From positions 44,840,648 through 44,904,647 of the forward strand of contig CM063510.1 of NCBI GenBank assembly GCA_032207245.1: a stretch of 64,000 nt of DNA. Direction: 5' to 3'. This document shows positions 51,502-62,634 of the stretch, piece by piece. Both the position numbers and the translations under genes were made by a program. Each line of letters opens with the position of its first letter. Position 1 is the first letter of the stretch. The notes below the pieces were generated by a model, which was not told the origin of the DNA, did no database searches, and was given only the letters and a program-made list of their open reading frames with translations. This stretch comes from Pardosa pseudoannulata (lineage: Eukaryota; Arthropoda; Arachnida; Araneae; Lycosidae).

Positions 51502-52889
51502 AAGTTTATATACTTTTGAAGTTGGGTGAGGACATTGGTAGTTATGAAAAAACTATAGAGAGATATTTAAATATGGCATTGTAATGATAAAATAACTAGG
51601 GTATTGGCATTTGGGATACCATATGTAGAGTTCTATAACAGTGACCATGAAAGATTTTATATTACTTCTAACTCAAGTATAGTTGGATGTTTTAAGATTT
51701 TGTTGAGACAGTCATAAATGTTCTATGCACCTTTAGTCACACAACACATATCAAACCAGTAATCTATTTTTATTCAAATATAAGTATTAGTATCAAGTAC
51801 AATAATCGAACTGTTTCAGCTCCATTAAATCTAAAGGAAAAGGAGCAGTAAATAGACATTCAGTCAATTACATATTGTAGTCATTGTTTTGTCCAATCCA
51901 TTAGGTAGGTCCTAGTCTCATTAGAGCTTGTGTTGCAAAATAGTGATCTGTACTCTAAACCAATCCGTTAGTAAGGAAGATATCTATCAAGATAATTTCA
52001 CATTTGTGGTTGGGAACCATTCAATTAGTGTATAATGTTATCTTAAAAAATATATCAATAAAAAAAGGTACCCGTATAGCCACACTTTTGTAAAAGAAAA
52101 GAGAAACAAATGAAAAAATATGAATGTCCTCTGATTGGGAAAATATAAAAATGCAAAAATCTAAAATAATAAAATTTTTTTACTTTAGTACTGGGAAATA
52201 GAGTTAGCAAAAAATTAGTAGCAAAAAGATATCACACATGTACTCTTTTCTAACAATCTCCTGTACCAGGTGGATGCAAATCTTAATACAGCTTTGCTAT
52301 CATAGTTATCATATCAAACATGTCCTAACAAGAATCACCTGACACAGACCTCATTCAGTCATAAGATACTTCCGTTCAGTCACTTTCGGTTGTAATTCAT
52401 TGATCATATTTATAAATCACTGAGTTTTCCACTTTACAGTGCATTTTTCCCCACAGTATTTGCAATGAATATCAAGATTGATTTTAAGCTCTTTTATCTA
52501 TTGCCAAGTATATTAGATGATTGTCCATAATAATACTAGATTTCTGATTAAAAATATAGTCCTATGGAAAACTAATGAAATATATTAATTCATCGTAATG
52601 TGGAAGAGCAATATAATATGTAATATATGATTCTCCATTTCTAAGATTGTTGGAAGTGATAAAAATAAGAATTGTCTAGAATATGCAAAAGAATGCCTAT
52701 GAATTGTTCAATACAATTGATATGCATTTTAGTATTGTTTTCATTTTACATATAGAAATTTCTCAAGTATTTCTTTTTAAATTTGAGAACCTTTGGTCTA
52801 AGTGTATGTGATGGGAAAGAGATATTATGGCCCTCTTTTCATAAAGTTTCTAAAATCAGAAGAAGAAATTTTCCCCCTAGTAAATGAGG
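51502..52889. other. AT-rich intergenic DNA
   Basis: No gene, RNA or element boundary was recognised here. Confidence 0.4.
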
Positions 52890-53629
52890 GTATAACAGAC
52901 ACCGCAGCGCTCCTTTTTTTCCTCTTTTTCCTTTTTTTTAGAAATCTCTCCTTTTTTCCTTATTTTACGGCATTCCTCCTTTTTTTCGCATATTCCCTCC
53001 TTTTATTCCTTTTTTCTTTGGGCCATTCACTCCTTTTATTCCTTTTTTCTTTCTCAACGTTTACGGAGTTATGTAACGGCCTAACGGATTGCGCACATCT
53101 TCTTTTCCATGTTTTGGTAACATCTTTGTTTTTCTATTTTTTTTTCTGCGAGATCCCCCCCCCCAAAAAAAAGAAAAAAAAGTGTAAGGCGATTTATTGG
53201 CGGTACAGATGTTTGAAACTTAACGAATAACGATCAAAGTGTCAAAACTAAAGGGGGGACCCGAATATTTTGATTGTGGTGTCAAGAAATCTGTTTACCC
53301 CGTTTCTGAACCCAAGAGGGGGAAAAGAAACGTTACTCCGAGACTATGCGCTAAAAAATGGACTGCCGCATCGAAGATTGAATGAATTCAAAGATGATTC
53401 TGATCCGAAATTTTTTGTGGTTTCTTTTTCTTTTCTTTTTTTTTTAAATTAAAAAAAAAAGATTGTTAAACAGATTTTTTTTCAGAAATTAAAAAAAATA
53501 AAATAAATAATTAAAAGGAGCGATTTTTTTAAACTTATATATATTTAAATTTTGACGATAATCAGATTTCTTCCTTTTTCTCATTTGTTTCTTCTCTTTT
53601 GCCACGTCCACAATTTATTTTTTATTTTA

Positions 53630-54230
53630 TTTATTTATTTATTTTTTTTTTTTTTTTTGACAAAGAGCAGGAGAAAAGCGTTATCAGTAGATTCTCGCAA
53701 CACGTGCTTCAAGGTCAAAAAGCCGTGTGACGCGGTACAAATGAAACATATAGAACGTGCGTGGTTCTAGTTTTAATAGTACAGCTAAGCCATAAATGTA
53801 TGTTTTGGTGAAAAACAACCGTTTTCTGGATTTCGGTTCCGGAAAATGCGCATTTTTTTAATGGACCATTAAAGTTAATACTGCTATCATAATATGGGAG
53901 CTCTGAAACGGTAGAATTATGTTTTAACATCCTGCGTACTTTATAGATTATCCCCGAACGCACGTACATGTAGACCGATCGTAATACTATTTTATATATC
54001 GATATTTTTTTAATATCGTGGTAACAGTATTAAGATTTCAATCCCTCTTATACTTATTTGTAACGATACTTGATCTTATTGACTGAATTTTTGTGCTATG
54101 AGCAGTGTCTGTGAGAAAATAACATTGTTGCAAATAACTTACGGAAGTTAATTATTGTTAAAAAGTCCGCACCTTTTTTTGTTGTTAAGTTTGCATCAGT
54201 ATTGAAGTTGATGAAAAAATTTACTAATGA
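53630..54230. repeat. Dispersed repeat shared with ZC3H18 intron 8
   Basis: Second copy of the segment at 36390-36980. Shared blocks are GTGCTTCAAGGTCAAAAAGCC, TTTTCTGGATTTCGGTTC and TTGCAAATAACTTACG. This copy has higher GC content and looks younger. Confidence 0.6.
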
Positions 54231-54264
54231 AAAATCGTAACTTTTAACGGCAATCCCGATAAAA

Positions 54265-54500
54265 ATCAGCCATCCAGCTGAATCGGCAGGACGCTGCCAC
54301 GGGTTCGAATCCCGCCGCTTTGTTCGCAGCCGTTCAGAATCGTAGTAATTAAGTAGTAAACTCCGATGACTAGCTGTCGGGTAACATAAAAGTAAACTCT
54401 AGCGCTCTCAGACCAAGCTAAATGGTTACAAATATGTTAGTCTAAAGTAGAAATCGAACGCACTGGCTCAGATACCGGAAGAAAGCCCGTCCAGTTCGAT
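54265..54500 (+). mobile_element. tRNA-derived SINE
   Basis: CAGCTGAATCGG fits an A box and GGGTTCGAATCCCG a near-perfect B box, 20 nt apart. The stem ends do not pair into a full tRNA, and a non-tRNA body follows (GTAGTAAACTCCGATGACTA...). It is a different family from the pair at 11.9 and 42.0 kb. Confidence 0.6.
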
Positions 54501-54794
54501 CATCGTCCTGAAATCTTACTGTTTAAAAAAATTTTTTTTTTAATTGTTCACTTAAAAAAATAGCCTTATATAGAGTATATGTTATTTAAATCATGAGTTT
54601 TTAGACATTGATTAAAATTAAATCTAATGCTAATTATTGTATCTTTACAAACTATTAAGTTATAGATTTTACTGCATTTAAGAAATTCTAGTGTCACAAA
54701 ATTAAAAATTTGTTTGTAGGAATGCCTTCTAAAAATTTGATATCTAAAATGCGCATTTATATTATTAGATTTTTTTTAAATTAGGATATTTGAG

Positions 54795-56180
54795 AAACTT
54801 CTGATTTGAATCTGTTTTGAACATTTTTTGATTGGGAGACTCTAGTAATTGTTTATATTAGTAAAAATTATTTAGCTTCTGGTATATTTCATACTTGGGT
54901 ACTTGTTTTTGCATTATGTATACTTAAATAAATATTTTTAAATTGTTCTTTACTTTCCGATTTTCCTCCTTTTTTTCCCTCTAATATTTAACTTCTGGAT
55001 CTGCTACTTTTATTAAAAAATTTTTGGAATTGTCCATTTAAAAAAATTAGACTTATACTGTATTTTTTAAACATTTATTATAAATCAATGTAAGAAAAAT
55101 TAATAGAATTTTATAAACTAGTTAATAACAAATTTTGCGGTTACAAAGTTTTCAAGTTCTGTTTGGAAGTGCATTTTAAAGCTTTGCTATTTGAAACGGC
55201 TTTTAAATTATTGATGTACTGTTGAAATCCCTATTTTAACAAACCAGCTTATAACAAATGAAAATTTTGATCTCATGATTTTCCTTTTGTTTACAATGCT
55301 AATTTATCCATAAATGGTGAATCTCTATTTTATACATTTATAGTGAATCTTAGGAATGAGGTAGAAGAATCCTTTCTTTTAATCATTTTCTAAGTATTTT
55401 TTCTTCATTTTTTATAAAACTTTTTTGCAGTTATAAAATCAGATTTAAATATATGTTTCTAGATTTAAAAACAAAGTGCATGAAATTAATAACATCTTGT
55501 CCAGCCACTCAAGGAAAGAAAATGTTTTTTTGTTGTATTGGACAAAGAAATTCCTTAAACTATCTTGATATAGAAGATTATAAATTAACTGAGTATTAAA
55601 GTAGTAAGCAATAACTAGAAGACAAAACTAGTTTTGCATTTGTCTACATTTTTGGTCATTCTAATATTCAATCATTCAGTTGTTTGGTTAAGGTCAATTA
55701 AAATCATTAAAGATAATATTTTTATAAATCTTATACAAGATAATATATAACCTTATGTAAATCTTATATAAGTTATAATTTTCTGAGATCTAGCATTTTT
55801 CTTAAAAGTTCAAGTACAACAAACAATATGGTTCCTCAAAATTTAATATAATAAAGTTCAACTGTATTGGTGAATTTATTTTTTTAATGAGGCACATTGA
55901 AGAAGCATCTGATTTGAATCTATTTTAAATATATTTTTTTACTAGGAAACTTGAGTACTTACTTATATTGATAAAAAGTTATTTAGATACTTCCATATTT
56001 CATATTTAGGTACTTGTTTTTGCATTAAGTAAATCAGAACATTAATTTTTAATAGTTATTTAACTTCCTCTTTTTTTCCTCTTTTTTGAATTTTTCTCCT
56101 TTTTTTCCTTCTTTTTTCCCAAAATTTTGACTTCTGTGTCTGGTATAAGATGAATAATTAACTTTTTTATTTTAAATATT
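54795..56180. repeat. Direct duplication ~1.1 kb apart
   Basis: 54795-55070 and 55900-56180 share TCTGATTTGAATCT, ATATTTCATA, GGTACTTGTTTTTGCATTA and the following TCCTTTTTT array. Only the first copy is clearly inside the 3.25-kb element; the second spans its right end. Confidence 0.6.
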
Positions 56181-56743
56181 TTAATTACTAAATTAACAGC
56201 TGTAATTGAATTGAAAAAAAATATTTTTATCAGCATTGAAAGCTTTATTTTGTCTTATTAATGTTTCAATTTTTAATTATACTTAGATAATTTTGAAGAA
56301 GGTAGTTCAAAGTGCTGTTATTTTTCTTTGAAAAAATCCTAATCAGGAAAAATTCGTTATTGATTAGGAAATATCAGGAGATTAGAAGAGCTTTTTGTGA
56401 TCCTCCTGAGAAAGCACTTCCTTCTTGCTTACAGCACAAAATGCATGTACTTCTGGGGAATCTTACAAGTGTTGCAATATAAATCTGTGAATTTTCCAAA
56501 CATTTTGCTTGCAAATTTTACCACATACTTTAAATACATCTTTGTTGGTTATAGTTAACATATCAGTAGAATTGCCGTTTTCAAAACAGTACAGCACTGT
56601 TCATCAGGTTTGTCAAAATATAGGAACCTTACTGAATACTGTCTTATCTGAGACAAAATATTGCCAAAAACGAAAAAAAAAAAATCACTAATTTAGCACG
56701 AAATAAATTTAAAATTAAAATTAAAATTTTGAAAAGGCTTTAA

Positions 56744-57669
56744 CACTAGAATTACGGAAGGGGTCATTTTGACACCTAGAGAACTTTTATCTCTGACAGC
56801 TCTTCTATTTTTTTTTTGCGAATATCTTAATCCTTTCTTGATTTTTCCTAAATCATTGTGATTTACAAAATAGTAAAGATTTCAAGAAAATCGTATTTTT
56901 ATTTTAGCCCTAACAAATGATTATAGAAATACGGCAGGCTATATACTGATGTTGAAGACAAGTGTAAACTTCATAATGATTCTTTCACTATTTTATTAGC
57001 AGAACTAGAAGCATTCATAGTGTTGTTGTACGTAAGGGGTCATTAGCCGCTAAGGGTTTACTAATTCTTAGTTTGTGGTCCAAGACTTGGGGACCAAAGT
57101 TTTTTCATGAAACTATGAGTAGATATAGGTTTCTAGAAGTTATGAAATTTCTTCGTTTTTAAAATAAACTAACAAGGTTTTCACGTTTGCAGTGTGATAA
57201 ATTTACACTAATATCCGAGGTATGGAATACTTTTTATAGAAAACTGTAAGCTTTGCTACAAACCAAATGAAAATATTATGCTTGATGAACAGTTATTCCC
57301 TACAAAAATAATATGCCTTTTTTGCAGTATATGTCTAACAAGCTCAATAAATTCGGAATAAAATTTTGGCTAGAAATAGATGTTAGGACAAAATACTTAT
57401 TAAACAGATTTCCATATTTAGGAAGGATGAAATGAGACCAAGTGATCAAAGTTTTGGAGAGAACGTAGTAAACCGTTTAATTGATCCTACATACCTGCAA
57501 AGTCTGTATATTTTTAAAAACAAACTGTAGTTTTCATAATTTGTGTTATTTTAATTTATTTTTCACAAATATATTACATTATATAGAGAAATATACAGAT
57601 ATCCTATCAAGGGGTCAAAATTACACCTGCCTTAATTCTAGGTATACAAAGACCACCGTAATTCTAGTG
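56744..57669 (+). mobile_element. Degenerate piggyBac element with intact ends
   Basis: Perfect 14-bp inverted ends CACTAGAATTACGG / CCGTAATTCTAGTG are flanked by TTAA (56740-56743, 57670-57673). The plus strand encodes broken PGBD4-type transposase: MSRYRFLEVMKFLRF, LISEVWNTFYRNC, the acidic motif NENIMLDEQLFPTK with the first catalytic Asp, and NKFGIKFWLEIDVRTKYLLN. Both the N-terminal part and the C-terminal part with the later catalytic residues are missing, and frameshifts break the rest. Confidence 0.88.
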
Positions 57670-57673
57670 TTAA

Positions 57674-58306
57674 AAAGTTTTGCACAATGTCATAAAGAAC
57701 TCCTGTACCATATTTCATGCCTATACGTTGTACCATTTATTTTCAGTAGTGTTTGCATAATGCAAAAATAGAATTCTTAAAAGGCATATGATTTAAATAA
57801 AATGTTTTATCTTTATTATATTTCATATACAAATATCACGATTTCTTCTGTTAACAAGGTTTTGATTACTGTTTTACTGTGCTTTTAATTCCTTCTGTTA
57901 AATACAATTTTTTTTTCTTTGCCAATTATATTCTTTTTCTATCTTGCAGACTTTAAGCTGTGATTTAGAAATTATTTTGTTAGCTCTTGTTTCATTGTTC
58001 CTCAAAATAAAGAAATGTTTTAAGGTTAAGAAAAAATGGGCTTTTTAACTGTTAGCAAGCTGGCATTGAGGGTACTTTTCCACTTTCAAATTGGATTTTA
58101 AAGAAACTATATTATTTTTTTAAATTTTCTCCGTATGAATAATTTAATGAAATAACAAAAAGATTTTTTTATATGCTTAATTGTTGTATAAGTTTTAGTT
58201 TTTCATTTTACAAAAGGATTAAACAATTTCTCACTATAGTGTGTAGGATTTATTTAAATTTCTTCTTAAATATTAATGTTAGGATGGTGAGCAAGAGAAA
58301 ATAATA

Positions 58307-58397
<91 letters not shown>

Positions 58398-58838
58398 GTG
58401 TGTGTGTATACATAAAATACCTAGTTGTCGAATTGTATGATTTTTCTTTACAGTGTAAAAATTTTAAAGATGATTGTACAATTGTATTGGTGATTTCAAA
58501 AATGTAAAAGTTCCAGATGACAGATTTTTAGATTCTAGGTTAGAAGATTTATTTATTAATTATCAAAAGTAATGAAAAACCAAATGAAAAAGATTACAGT
58601 TATTAACAAAAATTTTATAAAATATTTTTGAAACAGGCAAAATCAGCAGTACATAATCAATTGAGAGTAGGAATTCTTGAAAATAAACTGCATGTAGTGC
58701 CTTTGTATTTACTAATTATTTAATAAATACTTTGCACTTTTTGTACATTCAAAGTAGTGATTCTTCCAACTGTTAGTTTCATTGCTTTTCATTTAGCACC
58801 ATGGTAAGGAAGTAAGCTATGTGTCTGTATGCATATAT

Positions 58839-58882
<44 letters not shown>

Positions 58883-59535
58883 TTGTGTGTCTGTATATAT
58901 ATATCACATATATGATATATTGTTGTTTAAAATTGTACCAATTTTAAAATTAGAATGTTAGCAGCTATGCATATAAACACACACACACAAAAAGGAACTA
59001 ATAGATACCTATAGTGAAACTTTTTTCTTTTTGAGTAGCTCTAATATTCACACTTGTGACATCTTTGAAGCTTTCAAAATTAGATAGAGAATTAACTGTG
59101 ATACATAAATCAGTGGTTTTGTTAGATGAACAAATTATTACAAAGTATAAAAAAATTCAGTACATAGCTACCACAATAATCTGTTATTAATTGATTGAGA
59201 AATTTGCATGATAAAACTTTTAATCTAAAAATGTGTGTATAATAAATGTAATAGCCTAGAATGAAATTTTTGTAGGATAACAAAAGAGGTTAATTATGTT
59301 TTATCGGTGTCAATACAAATACCAACAATATACCAAGAGGAGAAAAAATGAATTACAATTAAAAACTTTAAATTCTGTTCAAGAGTCAAACTGAAATTAT
59401 TTCTCATATTTTACCTATTGAAGGGTCAAGTTTTAAAGAAATCAGTAATGATATTAAAAAATATAAATAGCATAAAAATGTACATTTAGAAGTATTAAAA
59501 TTGATTTGCAATTTAATAAACATTATGAATTTTTT
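57674..59535. other. AT-rich flank with (AT)n tracts
   Basis: Long AT tracts at about 58312-58396 and 58842-58876, the first followed by a short GT tract. No gene was recognised. Confidence 0.5.
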
Positions 59536-59632
59536 TCACAAAAATGACTTTTTGATTCGCCGATAAAGTTCAGGTACTCCAGTTCTTGGCATTGTTGTTC
59601 CAGTGTCACGCCTAGTTTGTGTCCAGTTATCC
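59536..59632 (-). CDS. Probable terminal exon of an unrecognised minus-strand gene
   Basis: On the minus strand a strong acceptor (a pyrimidine-rich stretch ending ttatttttag, at 59633-59634) opens a 97-nt frame with one leading nt. It encodes DNWTQTRRDTGTTMPRTG, then VPELYRRIKKSFL, and stops at TGA 59538-59536. It is less AT-rich than its surroundings and uses a balanced set of codons. I do not recognise the protein. The preceding exon must end in phase 2; the open frame at 60557-60780 offers such a donor. Confidence 0.45.
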
Positions 59633-60556
59633 CTAAAAATAACAAAGAGACAAACTGCTGTACATTGAAAATGAATTTTAATATTATTCAAATTTTTAAT
59701 ATATTAAATAAGAGAAACAAGAAATCACATCTATGCAATAGTATATTTGCAGAAGTAAAATTTCGAGACTTATTTTATTGTAAATTTTCATAAAATATAT
59801 ATGTTAGAAAAAAATTAAGGAAAACTGAAGAACTTATTTAATTTACTACATTTTTTTTTTTTTAAATGTATGCAGTACCTTATTTATCAATTTTAATTTT
59901 AGTTAACAATTAGAAGTCTAAAGTTTCATGATTTTTTCTTAAAGCTTAGAAACTTTATTTTAGAAACATACCAGAAATATGATAACATAGCTTTGGAGCA
60001 TACGTAAAAAAGTTATTTCTAATATCATTAAATAATTCATTATACTTGCCTATCAAAACATATGGTTTTTTATTTAATTTTATCCTTGCTTTGTGAATTT
60101 TTATTGAGAAACAATGAAATTATCATTGATCTTAACTTGTTTAGTATAGCAAACTTCATACTTAAATAATTTTACATGTAAAAATGTTTAGTTTAAAGTA
60201 TAAATCTGATTTTAGTGAAAAAAAAATTAGTTAAACATATCTTTGATTTTCTAATACTTTATTATTAATTTTTAATTATGCAAAAGCGAAAGTAGGAAGC
60301 ATTCACTTTTTTCATATATGTAAAATAAATAACTCTTATATGCATAAAAATATTGAAAAAAATTTAATGAATATTTTTGATAATGTTTATATTATGTATT
60401 AAAGAAGTTTTAAAAGAAAAAATTTGATCGTAATGACCTAGTGCATGTACTAAGAGGTCAAAATCATTTTGCTTCAGTAAATTATTTATATTATGATAGT
60501 CAGATTTGCCAGCTCTCTGGATTTAATCTAGCAATACCTGATTTTATACCAATTAC

Positions 60557-60780
60557 CAAGTTTCTGGAACAAATGTACAAATTTCCAGATTTTCGATTGG
60601 GGAAACATTAAAACCTTCCACATCTGCTTTTGCAACAACATAACAAAATTTTTTCTTCAGCTCTACCAAACTGGGATTAATACAAGGGTGATTGTGCTTC
60701 CAAGGTACCCCAGAATTCCAGCGTTTTTTAATTATCCTTCCAGGTTTGGAATTAATATCTTGCGGGTTGAAAATGTAACT
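60557..60780 (-). CDS. Possible internal exon of the same unrecognised gene
   Basis: Minus-strand open frame of about 74 codons containing KKRWNSGVPWKHNHPCINPS and ENLEICTFVPET. It ends TG|gtaatt in phase 2, which would join in frame to the exon at 59632 and make a Trp codon. No good acceptor is visible at its upstream side, so the start is uncertain, and it may instead be a relic. Confidence 0.22.
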
Positions 60781-60844
60781 TACTATTCAAACTACCGTGG
60801 TCGACATTTTCCACTGTAATAGTTTGAATTCAAAGAAGCAAAAG

Positions 60845-61591
60845 TTGGTTAGTTGGTTGTTTGAAATTTAGTGTCGCTAATTCCTCTTGGGACAAACTGT
60901 GCAAAACGTGACAAAAAGCAGAATAAAACAACACAATTTAAGAAACAATTTTGATAAAACGTTAAAAAAGAAAGATGCCTGAATCTAATAGAAAAAAACA
61001 TTTAAAACCAAATAAATAGGTAGAAAATTTAGAAAGGCACAAATTTAACACGAAAATCAGTAAAGTTTGATTAAATAATTAAAGATTAAAATGTAAAAGA
61101 GAAACTAAAAAATTGAAAAACGTACAGCAGTAAGAAGAAAAATTAAGAATTTAAAGATTCAAATTTATTAAAATATTAGAAATTAAAATCAAGAATTAAA
61201 AGATTAGGAATGTAATATTATAAAATTGAACATGAAAAGTTAGAAAACAAAAACAAATCAGATTTCAAAATACAAGCCAGTACAGCGAAGAAAAGGGAAT
61301 AAGCCTGGATGCGGCCTTTTCCCAATGATTGATTTAGGATTAGGTAATGAATTTCCAAAGAATTTTATGTACAGAGATTTAAAACAAACACAAGACGTTA
61401 AAATATGTGCGACTGTATAAGTAGTCTTACAATACGCACAATGTGGAGGTGCCTCACCAAGCAACAGATATGCATGTGTGAGTCGGCAGTGACCCAACCG
61501 TAGACGAGTGATAATCACGTCCTGTCTTCTAGAAGGTAGTTGAGGCCACTTGGAAATGTTTTCTTTTACATCTTGCAATTTATTTGATACT
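60845..61591 (-). mobile_element. LINE 3' end, second copy (minus strand)
   Basis: Inverted copy of the LINE at 3808-4655. The minus-strand frame 61578-61258 holds RLRLGHCRLTHAYLLLG and CAYCKTTYTVAHILTSC. The 3' tail at 60845-60865 is AACC-type. It is truncated at 61591, where similarity to the first copy stops. Only the RNase H/zinc-knuckle end is present. Confidence 0.85.
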
Positions 61592-62559
61592 GATCAAAGA
61601 AGCAAAGAAAATTTTTTTTAATTAATCAAAAAAGCATTTTGTCAAACTTTTGTTATTCTTGTGTTTTGTGTTTCAGCTGCAGAGCAAATGTTCTACTACA
61701 GTCAGCATTTCTGGCCATTTTGGGGGTTAGAAGAGAAAAGGTGATTTGCTGAACTAAAAGCTTTGATCTTTAGTAGAGTGTTGATTTGCATAAGCATAGA
61801 GTTGCAAGGACACATTCTCATGACTTTTGTGGGTGTGTATGAGGGGGGGGGGTTAATATTTTATTTCTGTGGTTAGTTATAATTTCATCTAGCACTTATT
61901 ATACCAGAAAAGAGATGTATTATAAATAAAATGCATTTGATATTCAAGATTTAAAAATATAAGTCTAAGAATTCTCATTTGTTTAACATCTAAAAATGAG
62001 ATTCTCAAAAAAATGTTTAGTAATTTTTTCATTTTAATTGTTAAAATTAAAGCATTCACTGCTTTAAGTGACTAACAATTAAAATCACTGATTGAAATTT
62101 ACTAAAAATACTTTAATATTAGTAACATGCAATTATTTATTGCATGTGATTAACTTTTTTTAGTTTCAGGGTTTTGATTACAAAGGATATAAATTTAAGG
62201 GTTTTTTAATTAGAAGCACAATCACCCCTGAATATATAATTTAGGTATTGTTTGAGCAGAATTTTGATACACAGGTGGTTCTGTAAAAGTCACTAAATAC
62301 ATATTAAATTAAACTGATATTTGTGCTAAATATGTAAATCATAAATATTTATAGAAAAATTTCAGTAATCAAATGTTTTAAATCTACAAAAAATCTACTA
62401 AAATAATCTGTAAAAAGAATTCAAAATTTTTTTACTCTGTTTATAATAGAGAGAGAGAGAGAAAGGCTATGAAATCAAATAATGTTTAAATAAATGAAAT
62501 CTGTTATTTAAAATGTACTGAAAGTAAATTATTAAATATTATTACTTTGGTAAATATAC

Positions 62560-62634
62560 TTGACTGAAATTTTCTCTGCGAAAATGGCTGAGATCCGTTT
62601 GTGTAGAGTGAGTTTTCTTGGTCAAAAGATCAAC
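62560..62634 (-). CDS. Possible exon of the unrecognised minus-strand gene
   Basis: A 75-nt, phase 0-0 frame on the minus strand between a good acceptor (ggcttccttttag) and a fair donor (CAA|gtatat). It encodes VDLLTKKTHSTQTDLSHF then RRENFSQ. The other two frames are closed. It resembles the last exon in composition (TQT, RR). It cannot join directly to 59632 in phase, so another exon would lie between them. Confidence 0.32.

Larger units (their letters stand above)
52896..56142. mobile_element. 3.25-kb DNA transposon with CAGACAC ends and 6-bp GTATAA target duplication
   Basis: The left end CAGACACCGCAG and right end (read inverted) CAGACACAGAAG match at 10 of 12. GTATAA flanks both (52890-52895 and 56143-56148). 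Arrays of CTCCTTTTTT-like units lie inside both ends in the same orientation (about 52909-53050 and 56067-56125), with another at about 54958-54985. The interior holds a SINE, a segment shared with 36390-36980, and an internal direct duplication. A short open stretch at 53270-53400 (GKETLLRDYALKNGLPHRR) is unrecognised. Confidence 0.62.

Noticed and set aside
52802..53230. 142-codon plus-strand open frame rich in Phe, Leu and Ser
   Set aside because: It is the translation of the CTCCTTTTTT subterminal array of a transposon. It spans the element boundary and its target duplication.
54265..54340. A functional tRNA gene, suggested by good A and B boxes
   Set aside because: The acceptor and anticodon stems do not pair convincingly and a repeat body follows, so a tRNA-derived SINE is the better reading.
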